NCBI RefSeq assembly: GCF_028372415.1
Contig: NC_092872.1
Location: 13,304,979 to 13,368,978, forward strand
Length of the DNA stretch: 64,000 nt
Direction: 5' to 3'
Source of the DNA: Notamacropus eugenii
Taxonomy: Eukaryota > Chordata > Mammalia > Diprotodontia > Macropodidae
Shown here one piece after another: positions 21,183-32,004 of this stretch. The notes beneath the pieces were generated by a model. It had not been told where the DNA came from. It did no database searches and saw nothing but the letters and a program-made list of their open reading frames with translations. Numbering within the stretch: position 1 is the stretch's first letter; each line of letters starts with the position of its first letter. Both the position numbers and the translations under genes were made by a program.

Positions 21183-21350
21183 TGGAAGACAAGCTGGAAA
21201 ATAGGAACATGTTGAGGCACTGACTCTTCTCTGTGTCTGCTGTTTCTCAAGGTCTTTTTTTCTCTTTCCATTGATCTCTCCCTGAAGACAGTATGAAACC
21301 ACATATATCTTTTTAAAAGCAGAAATGAAGAATCTCCTTCCTCTCCAAAG
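21183..21350. repeat. Unassigned repeat pair 2, copy C
   Basis: About 165 bp clearly similar to 23738-23903, same orientation: gtgtctgctgtttctca, ttttctctttcc, accacatat, gaatgaagaatctccttcct-type words are shared. The copy at 23738 lies inside an L2, which suggests an inserted element of an uncatalogued family rather than a simple local duplication. Confidence 0.75.
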
Positions 21351-21444
21351 CTACCTTTCCAATTCTGGCCTGCACACACAGACACACAACAACTCATCAT
21401 TCTCTCCACCAGTCTAAAAGAACCTGAGACTAGAAAACCAGGTA
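21351..21444. other. Unassigned
   Basis: Nothing recognised; the open minus-strand frame at 21107-21409 overlaps the unassigned repeat and is not called. Confidence 0.35.
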
Positions 21445-21650
21445 AGAAGTTCGAGATGGCCTGTGGGTCACTTCCAGCTCTAGAGCTGTGACTCTATGAT
21501 ACCATGATACTCCATTTCCTCAACAATAAAATGGGAGATGACGATGTTTTCCTGACATCCATCATGAGCTTGTTGATGATGTGTACAAGTGAGATGAAAT
21601 ATACAAGGTGTTTAGTATAAAGGGTTATATAAATCTTTTATTCTGAAAGA
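21445..21650 (+). mobile_element. Eroded L3/CORE-SINE tails
   Basis: gggtcacttccagctctaga resembles an L3/MIR3 terminus; ctcaacaataaaatgggaga and agggttatataaatctttta resemble a THER/MIR tail. Confidence 0.4.
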
Positions 21651-21654
21651 CTCA

Positions 21655-21846
21655 GAAAAGAAGAGTGATACAGTGTGTGAGAACTGTTTCTGATAGACTT
21701 AGCCCTTCACAGCAGTGCAAGGACATAAAACATTCTCAAAGGACTTGAGGCAAAATGCCATCCACATTCAGAGAAAGAACAGTGGAATTCAGATGCAGTA
21801 TGAAGCAGAATATTTTCTCATGTGTTTTGTTTTGGTTTGGTTTTAA
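21655..21846 (+). mobile_element. L1 3' end, left piece, split by LTR
   Basis: cagtgtgtgagaactgtttc, aggcaaaatgccatccacat, tcagagaaagaacagtgg: the L1 3' region of the type seen near 19000. It resumes at about 22400. Confidence 0.85.
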
Positions 21847-22399
21847 TGGGGTTCAGACTCTGGGAACCTCCCTAAACTCCCCCTGAGTCCTCCCACTTAA
21901 CCTGGTCTTTCATACTCAAATCTGTTGCCCTTGGCCTAACCTGGCCTTCCACTGTCTGTTGCCTCTTAATTGCCCCACTTGCTTCCCACCCAAGCCCAGC
22001 ATAGTTTGATACCTCCCAATTGCTTCCAGCTGTTTCCCACCCTGAATAACATCACTAGTTACCCTGATCCCATCTAGATCCTTCTTAGACCCTCCTCCCA
22101 GACCACTAGACCACCTCTAGATCTTTCCCACGGACTTTCTGTATATAAATTCCATCTCACCTCCATGAAGGAGCTCAGATTCAATCCAGCTCAGACTCCT
22201 TCTAGCTGAGATTCTATCTGGCCCGTTTGTGAATACAAGCATTTATAAATGCTTAGGCTGCCTAACAGTCAACCTAATATGGTGAATCTTTAATAAACTT
22301 TGTTTTTCTTTGGCTTTAAGAAGGTTTGAGTTGAATTCATTCAAGCAGGACCCGGTGTGTCAGTATTTTGGGGTCCCTAGCATCCCTCAGTCCTCAACA
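21847..22399 (+). mobile_element. Solo LTR of an endogenous retrovirus-like element
   Basis: About 553 bp with a TG start and CA end. It has a TATA-like gtatataaa near 22141 and an AATAAA signal near 22291. It interrupts an L1 3'UTR on both sides. No internal retroviral sequence is present, so it is a fossil left by LTR-LTR recombination. It is younger than the L1 that it splits. The family is not identified; it is related to the LTR at 24072-24678. Confidence 0.75.
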
Positions 22400-22630
22400 G
22401 TTTGGTTTTTCTCATGGTCCCTCCCATTCATTTTAATTCTTCCATGCAACATGACCAATGTGAAAATGTGTTTAATAAGAACGTATGTGTAGAACCCATA
22501 TAAGACTGCACGCCCTCGCGGAGAGGGTGGGGGGAGGAAGAGGGAGAAAATTTAAGATTTATGGAAGTGATTGTTGAAAACTGAAAACAAACAAATTAAT
22601 AATTAAAAAAAGGAGAAAGAAAGAAAACAA
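22400..22630 (+). mobile_element. L1 3' end, right piece, split by LTR
   Basis: ttctcatggtccctcccatt, aacatgaccaatgtgaaaat, then a G-rich run and gaagtgattgttgaaaactg before an A-rich tail. Confidence 0.85.
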
Positions 22631-23329
22631 AACAAATAAATTTAAAAAAAGAAAACTGATAGTTCTCAAAAACAGACTCTAGCTTCCTTTAGTAGACTTT
22701 TACATCTCCATTATGCATGGATTTATTTACAGTTTCTTTGAATTTATTTTTATTTTAATTTCAAAGCGCTCTTGAGAGAAAAAGTTCTCTAAATTGACTC
22801 CAGATTGAATAAAGTAGGACTTTAATTTGCCTGAAAACTAGGTTAGATGTAATAATCTAGGGCCTGGTAATCATGCCTCTGTCCAACCTAAAGGTTATAT
22901 TATCAAATGGATACCTCTTGAATGAATGCCCACCTTCAATTCTGTTGGGTAACTTTCTATACTAAAGAATTTAAAACAGCTAGTGGGGGGAACTTTTCTC
23001 CAAAAGCTGTGCCAAAAGGGATTTGGAACCTTTCTCCCTTTCTTTTCTCATTTTGTCTGGTCACTCCAGTAGTATAAAAACATAAGTGGTTCAAGTGCAC
23101 TATTTTTTATTACAGTTCAAGGGACTCTCATGATATACCTATATATAGAGGATGTAAATCATACACATGTACTGAGTCTCAGGTTACTCACTTGGCTTGG
23201 CATGGGCTTTATGCAGGAATCCAATCCTTGCAGCTCCCTGGTTCACTCCCCTTCCAGGCAGTAGACTCCCACCTAACTAATCTCCCCACCAGAAGCTCTG
23301 GGGGTGGGGCAGGGAGTTTTGTCCACTCT
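22631..23329. other. No recognised feature
   Basis: About 700 bp, A-rich at the start (L1 tail), then sequence that I do not recognise. Confidence 0.45.
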
Positions 23330-23737
23330 TAATTTTCCCCAACTTTACTATTACTATTGAGGGTACCACGACCTTGCCAGTCATTCCAACTCCAAACCTC
23401 AGCGTCATCATCAACTCCTCACCCACAGACATCTCACAACAATCTATTGTCGAATCTTTTCATTTGTATTCTCCATTTCTCCTATGTCCTCTTTGCCCCA
23501 CTCACACAGCCACCACCCAGTGCAGCCTCTCATCGTCACCTGCATGGATGCCAGTAATGACCTCCTGAGTCTTTCTGCCCTGAGTCTCTTCCCACACCAC
23601 TCCACACTTCTCTAAGCTGTCAAAGTGATTTTCCTAAAGTGCAGGGCTGACCATATCAGACCCCCACTCAAAAAAACAAAACAAAACTCCAACAGCCTTC
23701 ACTATAAAATTCTCTTTTGGACCTTCTATACATTGAT
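23330..23737 (+). mobile_element. L2 LINE, piece 1 of 3
   Basis: attgagggtaccacgacctt, cctcagcgtcatcatcaact, aagtgattttcctaaagtgc: sense L2 with clear alignment. Explains frames at 23357-23568. Confidence 0.8.
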
Positions 23738-23903
23738 AGGAGACAAACTGGAGAGTAGGGACATGTTGAAGCACTGGTTCTTCTACATGTCTATGTGTCT
23801 GCTGTTTCTCAGGGTCTTTTTTCTCTTTCCCCTGATCTCTTTCTGAGGAGAGTGTGGAACCACATATCTTTTTTAAAGCAGGAATGAAGAATCTCCTTCC
23901 TCA
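23738..23903. repeat. Unassigned repeat pair 2, copy D, inside L2
   Basis: Second copy of the segment at 21183-21350, flanked on both sides by L2 sequence. It replaces or interrupts part of the L2 3' region. Confidence 0.75.
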
Positions 23904-24071
23904 CCTTTTGCAAGATTTTCTGGTTCTCCTCCCATTGTTAGTGCCTTCTCCTCTGACATTCCCTTCCATATACTCTGTAAATGTACGCAGTTATTTACAT
24001 GTTAACTCCCCCGTTAGAATGTGAGCTCCTTAAGAGCAGGGATCATGTTTCACGTTTTTTCCATTTGTCTG
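23904..24071 (+). mobile_element. L2 LINE, piece 2 of 3
   Basis: ttagtgccttctcctctgac, atgttaactcccccgttaga, tgtgagctccttaagagcag: L2 3'UTR. Confidence 0.8.
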
Positions 24072-24678
24072 TGTCCCAAAATAGCAATGCAGGTCCTGCC
24101 TTGAATTAATTCAACTCAAGCCTTCTTTCAGGCATAAAATAAGGTTTACTAGAACACCATTGGTGAGCATGGGCGTGATTCTAAAAATCTGCCATGTTGA
24201 CCAGACTGAATCTGAACCATTGGTGAGACTCTTAAGGAATCTGAGGCAAGATGGATCTTATATACAGAAAGAATGTGGAAAGGATCTCAGAGTGGCCAAG
24301 TAGACTGGGGTGACTGAGAGGTAATAGAGAAGGACCTGGTGCCCTAGCCAAATGTCAGGGACCTGAACCATGTGGTCAAGGGAGAATGAGGTCTAGATGG
24401 AATTGAGGGTAGGAAGTGGGGGCGGGGGGGGGGGGGGGGGGGGGCCGGGCAGAGAGCGCTATCTGGAGGTAACAGACAATGAAGGACTGGGCTAGGTTAG
24501 GGGCAACCTAGAATTGGGAGATTGGGCACAGGCCACAATGAAAGACCATTTGAGAGGATTACTGGGATGAGTTGATGCCTCAGGCAAACACCAGAGACTT
24601 GACCATGTAGGAAAATTCAAGGGGAATTCAAGGGAAAATTCAAAGAGGTGGCAGGTTTCCAGGGCCTGTACTGGGTCA
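24072..24678 (-). mobile_element. Solo LTR related to the one at 21847
   Basis: Read on the minus strand, gtatataagatcc is a TATA-like element, and the region around aaaccttattttatgcctga followed by gaaggcttgagttgaatt matches the 3' part of the LTR at 21847-22399. It lies within the 3' end of an L2. A run of 21 G on the plus strand (24424-24444) falls in its U3-like part. Solo LTR fossil; ends approximate. Confidence 0.65.
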
Positions 24679-24681
24679 TTA

Positions 24682-24728
24682 CTGGCACATATAAGCACTT
24701 AATAAAAGCAGTTTTATTGACAGACTGC
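24682..24728 (+). mobile_element. L2 LINE, piece 3 of 3 (terminus)
   Basis: actggcacatataagcactt, then aataaaag and attgacagactg: the L2 terminus displaced by the LTR insertion. Confidence 0.65.
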
Positions 24729-24877
24729 AGTATTTCTACCCTCTCATCCAAAGTAAAATAGTTTCTATTAGCTGTTTTTGGAGTCTTAGAAGTTCATGGT
24801 CCATTTTTATCAAGGTCCCAGATCCCCTCCTTTCATTACAGGTCAAAACTACTCTCCAATCCATCCAAAGCAATAAC
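24729..24877. other. Unassigned
   Basis: Nothing recognised. Confidence 0.35.
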
Positions 24878-25050
24878 CATTTTTTGAGTTCCTACTACAT
24901 GGGAAGGACTATGCTACACACAAAGACAAAACAAAAAAATTTGTCCCTGCCCTCTACGTTCTTCTTGGGAGATATAGCATATAAACAGATATGAATGAAT
25001 GAAAAAGCTTTTATTGAGCACTCATTATGTGCCAAGAACTGTATACACAG
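24878..25050 (-). mobile_element. L2 3' ends, antisense
   Basis: Two successive antisense L2 termini: ttgagttcctactacatggg at about 24885, and ttattgagcactcattatgt at about 25011. Confidence 0.6.
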
Positions 25051-25054
25051 AAGT

Positions 25055-25720
25055 TTTACTGATGTCTTTTGTTTTTACATCATAGCCATCCTCAGATATA
25101 CTAACACCAAATTAAGCCTACCTTGTCACAACAAAAAGAAACAGTTAAGCAAAACCAGCTGACAGAGTGACTGAATTGTGTAGTTATAAGTGACCATTTG
25201 AAAAAGAGAGAGAGAATCCAAACTCCTGTAGGAAATAATGAACTGAACTGAACTGAGAAAGCAAAGACTATCATAGCAATTATACATGTGAAATTATGCA
25301 AAATATATTTCTGTATTAGCCATATTGAAAAAATGCAAGAAAAATAAAGAAAGTGAAAAATTAGACTTCAGTTTGCACTCAGAGTTCAATAGTTCTCTCT
25401 GGAAGTCAGTAACATTTTTCCATCATAAGTCCTTTGGAATTGTCTTGGCTTATTGTATTGATCAGAACAGCTAAGTCTTTTACATCATTACATCATTACA
25501 ACGTTGATCATCATTACAATATTGCTGCGTATAATGATCTGGTTCTGCTCACTTTGCATCAGTTCACATAAGTCTTCTTATGTTTTTCTGAAATCATCCC
25601 CTCATCATTTCTTATAGCACAGTAGTACTCCATCGCAATCATATGCCACAACTTATTCAGCCTTTCCCCAACTAATGAGCATCTCCTCAGTTTCTCACTC
25701 TTTGCCACTCATTCTTAATA
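25055..25720 (-). mobile_element. Older L1, 3' end
   Basis: tgatgtcttttgtttttaca, ttctgctcactttgcatcag, atttcttatagcacagtagt and ccatcgcaatcatatgcca in antisense order. A 3'UTR type different from variants A and B. Confidence 0.78.
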
Positions 25721-26041
25721 TTCTCTTCTCATCTACCTTCTTTCTGAAAATACTTCCTTTAAACACTACCAAAGTCTCTGACACCTAGCACCATTTTACA
25801 TAAACCAGGCACACTGACATATTCAATTTTCATCTGTCCTGAATATATTTTTGCTTGAAATAATTAAATATTTAAATAAAACCCCATAGTTTCATCATAT
25901 CACAATCCACCATTCTACTTCAGGGTTCCCCATCAAGACAAGGAAGCATTTGGGGTAGTGACTTTTCTTAAACCATATCCTTCAAGATTTTATAAACTTT
26001 TATTCTACTTTGGGTGTAACAATGAATTAGGAAGGGTACTA
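25721..26041. other. No recognised feature
   Basis: AT-rich; nothing recognised. Confidence 0.4.
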
Positions 26042-26318
26042 TAATAGCTAGCATTTATATGGCAACTACTATTTTTTTTTGTATAGCACCTATATGCTAT
26101 GTGCCAGGTACTTTACAAATATTATCTCTTTTGATCTTCACAACCACCATGGGAGGTAAGCGCTACTATTGCTCTCATAGTAGAGGAAACTGAGAAAAAC
26201 AGAAGTTAAGTGACTTGCTCAAGGTCATGGAACAAGTAATCATATGAGGGGGCATTTGAAGTTGGGTATTCCTGATTTCAGACTCAGCACCCTATACACT
26301 GTGGCACATAGCTCCCTC
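26042..26318 (-). mobile_element. MIR SINE, near full length
   Basis: tatgtgccaggtactttaca, ccaccatgggaggtaagcgc, gaagttaagtgacttgctca, then a tRNA-like head. Confidence 0.75.
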
Positions 26319-27314
26319 TCAAAAGAATGGAAAGGTAGATTAAAGACAGATTGCAAAGAGCTATGCAAAACTCAGGAATATGTTTATCCCAAGGCAACAG
26401 GAAGCAAGGGAAGATTCTTGAGTAGGGGAGTAATGTATATATCCTAGGTTTTCCAGTAGTCTCAGCTACAAGATTTTTTTAAAAAATAACTTAGCAAGAT
26501 TTGCAAAAGAAATACCTTTTGTTAGGCTATGTGTCCCAATTTTTGCTTTAGAAAATTATAAGCCTCCTCAGCTTTTATAATTCCAGAGTGACCAAATGAT
26601 CACTTGTTAGCTTGAAGCACTTGGCCTATGTACCCAGAACAGATGCTTGTTTTAGGCAGGTAACTATATCAACCTCCATTTCCCCTCCATTCTCATGCAT
26701 TCCCTGGACTTGAATACTTCTGGAGCCCTGGTCATCCATTTCCTTTCTATTTGTCTCTCCGGACACTTTTTATAGCAAAGACAGGCAATAGAAGTAACTT
26801 TCTCTAGAAACCTGAAGTCAGTAAGTGGGTGAGTCAGGAAGAGGATTCAGTTGGCCCAGTTCCTAGTTTTTCTGTTCAACCGATGGGACTCTAGTCCCTA
26901 AAGACTTTTTACTCATAAAGTCATGCTCTTTACGCTTTTCTCCAAATCATTTGGCTCCAGAGCCTTAACTAATAAACTATCATTCACTTGCTGCCCTGAA
27001 AACTTAAAATCAAAAAAGCTTAGAATCCCTGAGAATCTCAGAGGAGACCTGAGGGGTAAAATAATGAAATGTCTAGCCTGATGCATGAATCCTTTCTATG
27101 ATACCCTCAATGAAAATCTCTTCTTGAATGTTTCTTAGCTGCTCTTCCTATGGCCCCTTCAATCTCCCCTAGGCTGTTGCCCAGTTGCTGTTTCTATACC
27201 TTTTTCTTATTCTCAGTGTTCTTATACCACTCTATTCTCCCCCTTGCTCAGAGCTGTTTCTTTTCATCTATTCTTTTTTTTGTCTTCCTTATAAGTCACT
27301 TCTTCCTATCCTAC
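26319..27314. other. Mostly unassigned, one weak MIR trace
   Basis: About 1 kb. A weak antisense MIR trace lies at 26810-26890 (cctgaagtcagtaagtgggt). Otherwise nothing recognised. Confidence 0.4.
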
Positions 27315-27330
27315 TATTGAACATATTCTT

Positions 27331-27729
27331 TTTTAAAAAATTAATTTATTTTTAGTTTACAACATTCAATTCTACAAGTTTTTGAGTTTTCGATTTTCTT
27401 CCCCTCCTTCTCTTCCTCCCTTCCCAAGACGGCATGCAATCTGATATAGGCTCTATATATACATTCATATTAAACATATTTTCACATTGGTCATGTTGTA
27501 AAGAATCATAAACAATGGAACAAACCATGACAAAGAAGAAACAAAACAAAACAAAAAAGAGAAAGAGCAAATAGTCTTCTTGGGTCTGCTTTCGGACTCC
27601 ATAATTCTTTCTCTGAATGTGGATGGCATTTTCCCTCATGAGCCTCTTGGAGTTGTCTTAGAACCTTGCATGGCTGAGAAGAGTCAAGTCTATCAAAGTC
27701 AGTCATCACACAATGCGGCTGTAACTGGG
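27331..27729 (-). mobile_element. 5'-truncated L1 (variant A) with perfect 16-bp TSD
   Basis: Antisense L1 3' end of about 399 bp: tttacaacattcaattctac, ccaagacggcatgcaatctg. TATTGAACATATTCTT is repeated exactly at 27315-27330 and 27730-27745, so both ends are known. The low divergence of the duplication suggests a fairly recent insertion. Confidence 0.96.
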
Positions 27730-27745
27730 TATTGAACATATTCTT

Positions 27746-27994
27746 AGGGAAGATCCAGACTTGGGTGAAAGGTAAAGAAAACGGAAGGAAGAACTATAAC
27801 CCAAAGCCAGTCATTAGGAAAAGTGGTCCAGATCTTCCTGACTAATTTGAAATGTCATGTCAAGAGCCCTGCTAGCCTCTTAGTAGACTTCATCTGATCT
27901 GATAACGCTTCCAAGGAATTCAAACTACCATAAAGCAACTTAGTCACAATACCTTGTAGATCCAATAATATACAGTTGCCAAGACCTGTTGTTT
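27746..27994. other. Unassigned
   Basis: Nothing recognised. Confidence 0.35.
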
Positions 27995-28167
27995 TTAAAA
28001 TCTTACACTTCCCCTATATGTCTCCTCTTTTCTAACACTATCGACACCCTGGTGCAAGCATGCACCACCTCATGTCTAAACTATTGCAATAACCTCATGA
28101 TTGGTCTTCCTTCCTCAAGTTTCTCCTCAGTCCATCTGGTCTCTCTAGTTTACCATCCACTCAGCTG
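27995..28167 (+). mobile_element. L2 LINE, left piece, split by L1
   Basis: caccctggtgcaagcatgca, aactattgcaataacctcat, catccactcagctgtca. Confidence 0.8.
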
Positions 28168-28179
28168 TCACACTGATTT

Positions 28180-28808
28180 TTTTCCCCCCACTTAACAGTA
28201 TTTTATTTTTTAGAATTACATGTAAAAATAGTTTTCAACATTCACTTTTATAAGATTTTGAGTTTCAAATTTTTTTTCTCTCCCTTTCCTCCCCCTTCCC
28301 CAAGACAGCAAGCAATCTGATATAGGCCACACATATATAATCATATTAAACATATTTCCACATTAGTCATATTGTGAAAGAAGAATCAGAACAAAAGAGG
28401 AAAACCACAAAAAAGAAAAAGTGAAAACAGTATGCTTCAATCTGCATTTAGACTCCATAGTTCTTTTTCTGGATGTGGATAGCATTTTCTATCATGAGTC
28501 TTCTGGAATTCTCTCAGATCTTTGTATTTCTGAGAAGAGCGAAGTCTACCAAAAGTTGGTGATCGAACAATGCTGCTGTTACTGTGTACAATGTTCTCCT
28601 GGTTCTATTCCCTTCACTCAGCATCAGTTCATATAAGTCTTTCCAGGTTTTTCTGAAATCTACCTGTTCCTCATTTCTTATACCACAATAGTAATCCATT
28701 ACATTCATATACCACAAGTAGTTCAGCCATTCCCCAATGGATGAGCATCCCTTCAATTTCCCATTCTTTGTCACCATAAAAAGAGCTGCTATAAATATTT
28801 TTTGTACA
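28180..28808 (-). mobile_element. L1 3' end (variant A) inserted in L2
   Basis: About 629 bp antisense: atagttttcaacattcactt, ccaagacagcaagcaatctg, ttcactcagcatcagttcat. The flanks tcacactgattt (28168) and tcaaactgatct (28809) are a 10/12-matching target duplication. Confidence 0.93.
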
Positions 28809-29392
28809 TCAAACTGATCTTCTTAAAGCCCAAGTTTTACCATGTCACCCTCGCTATACACTATTCAATCAACTCCAGAGACTCCCAATAGCTTCCAAGA
28901 TCAAATATAAAATCCTCCATGGCTTTGAAAGTCCTCCATAACCTAGTCTTTTCCTACCTTTCCACACTTCTTACATCTGACATTCTCCCTGTCATATACT
29001 CTATGATACAGTAATACTGGCCTCCTCAATATTCCTTAAACTAGACACTCCATCACCTGATTATGCATTTTTTCTGGTTGTCTACCCTGCCTAGAACTCT
29101 CTCCCTCCTCATCTATGCCTCCTACCTTCCCTGGCTTCCTGCAAGTCTCAGCTAAAATTCCACCTTCTCTAAGAATCCTTTCCTCATCCCCCATAATGCT
29201 AGGGCCTTCCATGTACCAGTTATCTCCAATTTATCTTGCATGTGTCTTGTTTGTATATAGTTGTTTGCATGTTATCTCCCCCATTAGACTGTGAGATCCT
29301 TGATAACAGGGACTGTCTTATTTTTCTTTATATCTCTGGTCTTAGCACTTTGAAATGGTACACAATAGGTACTTAATAAATGCTTGTTATAA
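28809..29392 (+). mobile_element. L2 LINE, right piece, 3' end
   Basis: aaactgatcttcttaaagcc, aagatcaaatataaaatcct, cctgcaagtctcagctaaaa, attagactgtgagatccttg, ggtacttaataaatgcttgt. Confidence 0.9.
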
Positions 29393-29439
29393 ATGAGACA
29401 TATATAGCTAAAACTTCAAAGTGTTATATAAATACTAAT

Positions 29440-30270
29440 ATAACCCAAATCCCAAAGCCCATTGGCATGAGACCTTCTGCTCATTGGTGGAAATTAATGC
29501 CCTATGCCCGTATGAAAGACAAGGCAGAATTGGCAAGAATGGGATAGAGGAAGCCTCCAGTCTCTTTGGATTTTATCATTCTCTTTGGGTTCTGCAGCTA
29601 CTTCAAGCACCTCTGTCTTACAGCTTTGAGAAGACAGATAGAAGAGACTAATCCCAGAGAAGGAAAAGACTCTGGGAAAAAGCCAACATGAGAAGAGCTA
29701 GCAGTCTCCATCATGTCCTTATCCCTAGCCTGCTAAACTAGAGACTTTGGGGAGCTTCCACTTGGGTGAGATCTAAAACTCCCTCTTGATTGAGTTGAAT
29801 TACTTCATTCCTAATGGTAAAGCTCCTTCACTTTGTATTATCTGATATATATTCTTCTAGGTATGTTTTCTCTGATTTCTGTTTTGCTATCACCTTAGAT
29901 AAATGGGTTTCTTTGCTTCTTGTTATATGTATTTATTGTGGAACGGGCATCTGGTGGGAAAGGGATCAAGCCTTGGTTATAAAGTGTGGGGCCCTCATTT
30001 CCCCATTATGAAGTAGTGATCAAAAGTTTATCTTGAACCTGAAAATCGCATGACTTAGACTAATAATCTTTAAGGGAGTAGACAGATGCAATTCTATTCC
30101 AGTATCCCCTCTCTCTGAGTGAGCAGAGAGGCCAACCTTGTGTCCCTAACTTTCTGCTTCCCCTCCTGGCAGGAATAAAAATCTCCCTTGGTGAAGGGTG
30201 AGGGGAGAAAAGGCTAGAGACATTCATTATACTTGCCTTGGAACCATATAACAACACCCCTATGCTACCT
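29440..30270 (+). mobile_element. LTR-like element, copy 1 of 2
   Basis: About 830 bp homologous along its length to 48588-49430, with unrelated flanks, so a dispersed element. It has two polyadenylation-signal-like stretches (ataaatgggtttcttt near 29898 and ggaataaaaatctc near 30171), which suggests LTR sequence, perhaps with some internal sequence. I do not recognise the family. Fossil with no intact gene. Confidence 0.55.
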
Positions 30271-30324
30271 GCTACGTTACAGGGACAGCTCTCACTTTAC
30301 TGGTTATCATCATCATCATCAATC

Positions 30325-30598
30325 TGTCAACAGGTCCAAAACAAAGTTAATTAGCTTTGCACCTAAAACCACCGTTCCTCCAAATTTCCCAATTTCTATT
30401 GCCACCATCTTCCTGGCTACCTATTTCTAACATCAGTGACCCTTCCTAATCCTCTAGGTCCCATTACTTGCAAGTTACAGCAGTTTTACCTCATCAGCAT
30501 CCCCAGCATCTATCCCCTTGTATTTATTCACAGAGCCATCATCCTAACATCTCACCATCTTTTCCTTCCCCAATACACCCCTCTCTCCTTGACTACCA
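30325..30598 (+). mobile_element. L2 LINE, left piece, split by L1
   Basis: caacaggtccaaaacaaagt, gcacctaaaaccaccgttcc, atttcccaatttctattgcc. Confidence 0.75.
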
Positions 30599-30610
30599 AC
30601 ATAACTTCTT

Positions 30611-31266
30611 TTTTTTTTAAATTTTTTTTTATTTTTTAATGTTTAACAATCACTGCCATACAATTGAGATTTTATCCCCCCCACACCTACACCCCACTAC
30701 CCCCCTCCCTCCCCACGACTGCATACAGTTCTGTATAGGTTCTACATATACTTTCCTATTGAGTACATTTTCACTATAGTCATGCTATGTAGTCGGACTG
30801 AACTAAATGGAAGAAATCATATAACAAATCAAAACATGATACACAAAAACATACACATACACAAACATGATCTGCTACATTCTGCGAATGACTTCCATAT
30901 TTCTTTCTCTGAGTGTGGAAGGCATTTTGCCTTAGAAAACCACCATTGGGATTTTTCTTTTTTAAGAAGTTCTTGCGTTATTACAAAATTCCAAGTCTAC
31001 CAGAAAAAACTCTCGCACACTTTGCTGTGCACAAAGTTCTCCTGGTTCTGCTCCTTTCACTCAGCATCAGGTCATATAAGTCCTTCCAGGCCTCTCTGAA
31101 GTCTTCTTGTTCCTCATTTCTTATGGCACAATAGTACTCCATTACATTCATATACCATAATTTATTCAGCCATTCCCCAATTGATGGACATCCCCTTGAC
31201 TTCCAGTTTTTGGCAACTACAAAGAGTGCTGCTATAAATATTTTTGTACATGTGGGACCCTTTCCC
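30611..31266 (-). mobile_element. 5'-truncated L1 (variant B) with perfect 12-bp TSD in L2
   Basis: 656 bp antisense: atgtttaacaatcactgcca, tcctattgagtacattttca, gaaggcattttgccttagaa, ttcactcagcatcaggtcat. ACATAACTTCTT occurs exactly at 30599-30610 and 31267-31278. Matches the 3'UTR of the L1 ending at 19442. Confidence 0.96.
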
Positions 31267-31278
31267 ACATAACTTCTT

Positions 31279-31765
31279 AAAGTACAGTTCTGACCATGCC
31301 ACTTCCTCTCCTCAAGAAGCTTCTGTAGCTCCTTGTGACTTCTAGGATAAGGACAAACTTCTTTGTTTGATATTTGTTAGCACTCTTCACAGTCTGTCCA
31401 CTGCCTATCTTCTTGTATTTTTTCACATTCCTCCCTCCCACACTCACTATATTCCCATCAAGTTGATACTCCTCCAATTAACATTTCCTTTCCTTTCTTA
31501 GCACCCTCAGTTTCTTTCTAGACTCTTTCATGTATCACCTCCTTTGGGGATCTGTTTCTAGTCTCTCTGGTTAGTATTTTCTCCTTCCAGAAATCAGTTT
31601 GTTCTTATTTACTTAGTTATATGTTGCTTCTCCTTGTAAAACACAGGCTCCATGAAGACAGGGACAGGTTTTTTTTATACTTTTTATTTTTTGAAATCTC
31701 CAGCACCTAATATAGGACCTTGTTCATAATAGACATTCAGTAAATATTTGTCTAATTGAACTAGA
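31279..31765 (+). mobile_element. L2 LINE, right piece
   Basis: aaagtacagttctgaccatg, aacacaggctccatgaagac, then attcagtaaatatttgtcta. Confidence 0.7.
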
Positions 31766-32004
31766 TTAAGAAGCATTCCAAAAAACGTGAAGGAATGAGG
31801 CCAGAACATTATGCGAAGGAAGAAATTGGCACCTATAAGCTAAGAAGGAAGGTAGGTAGTCTGGTGTGATATGATAAACTGTAGGAAGAACCAGCATTAG
31901 AATTCACAACCGACCCACCTGCAAACATATTCTGAGCTCCCTGTAAGTACAAGGCAGCATGCTACAGTCAGAGGAAAGAAGCTGTACGTCTCCTAGAACC
32001 TGTC
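31766..32004. other. Unassigned
   Basis: Nothing recognised. Confidence 0.35.
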
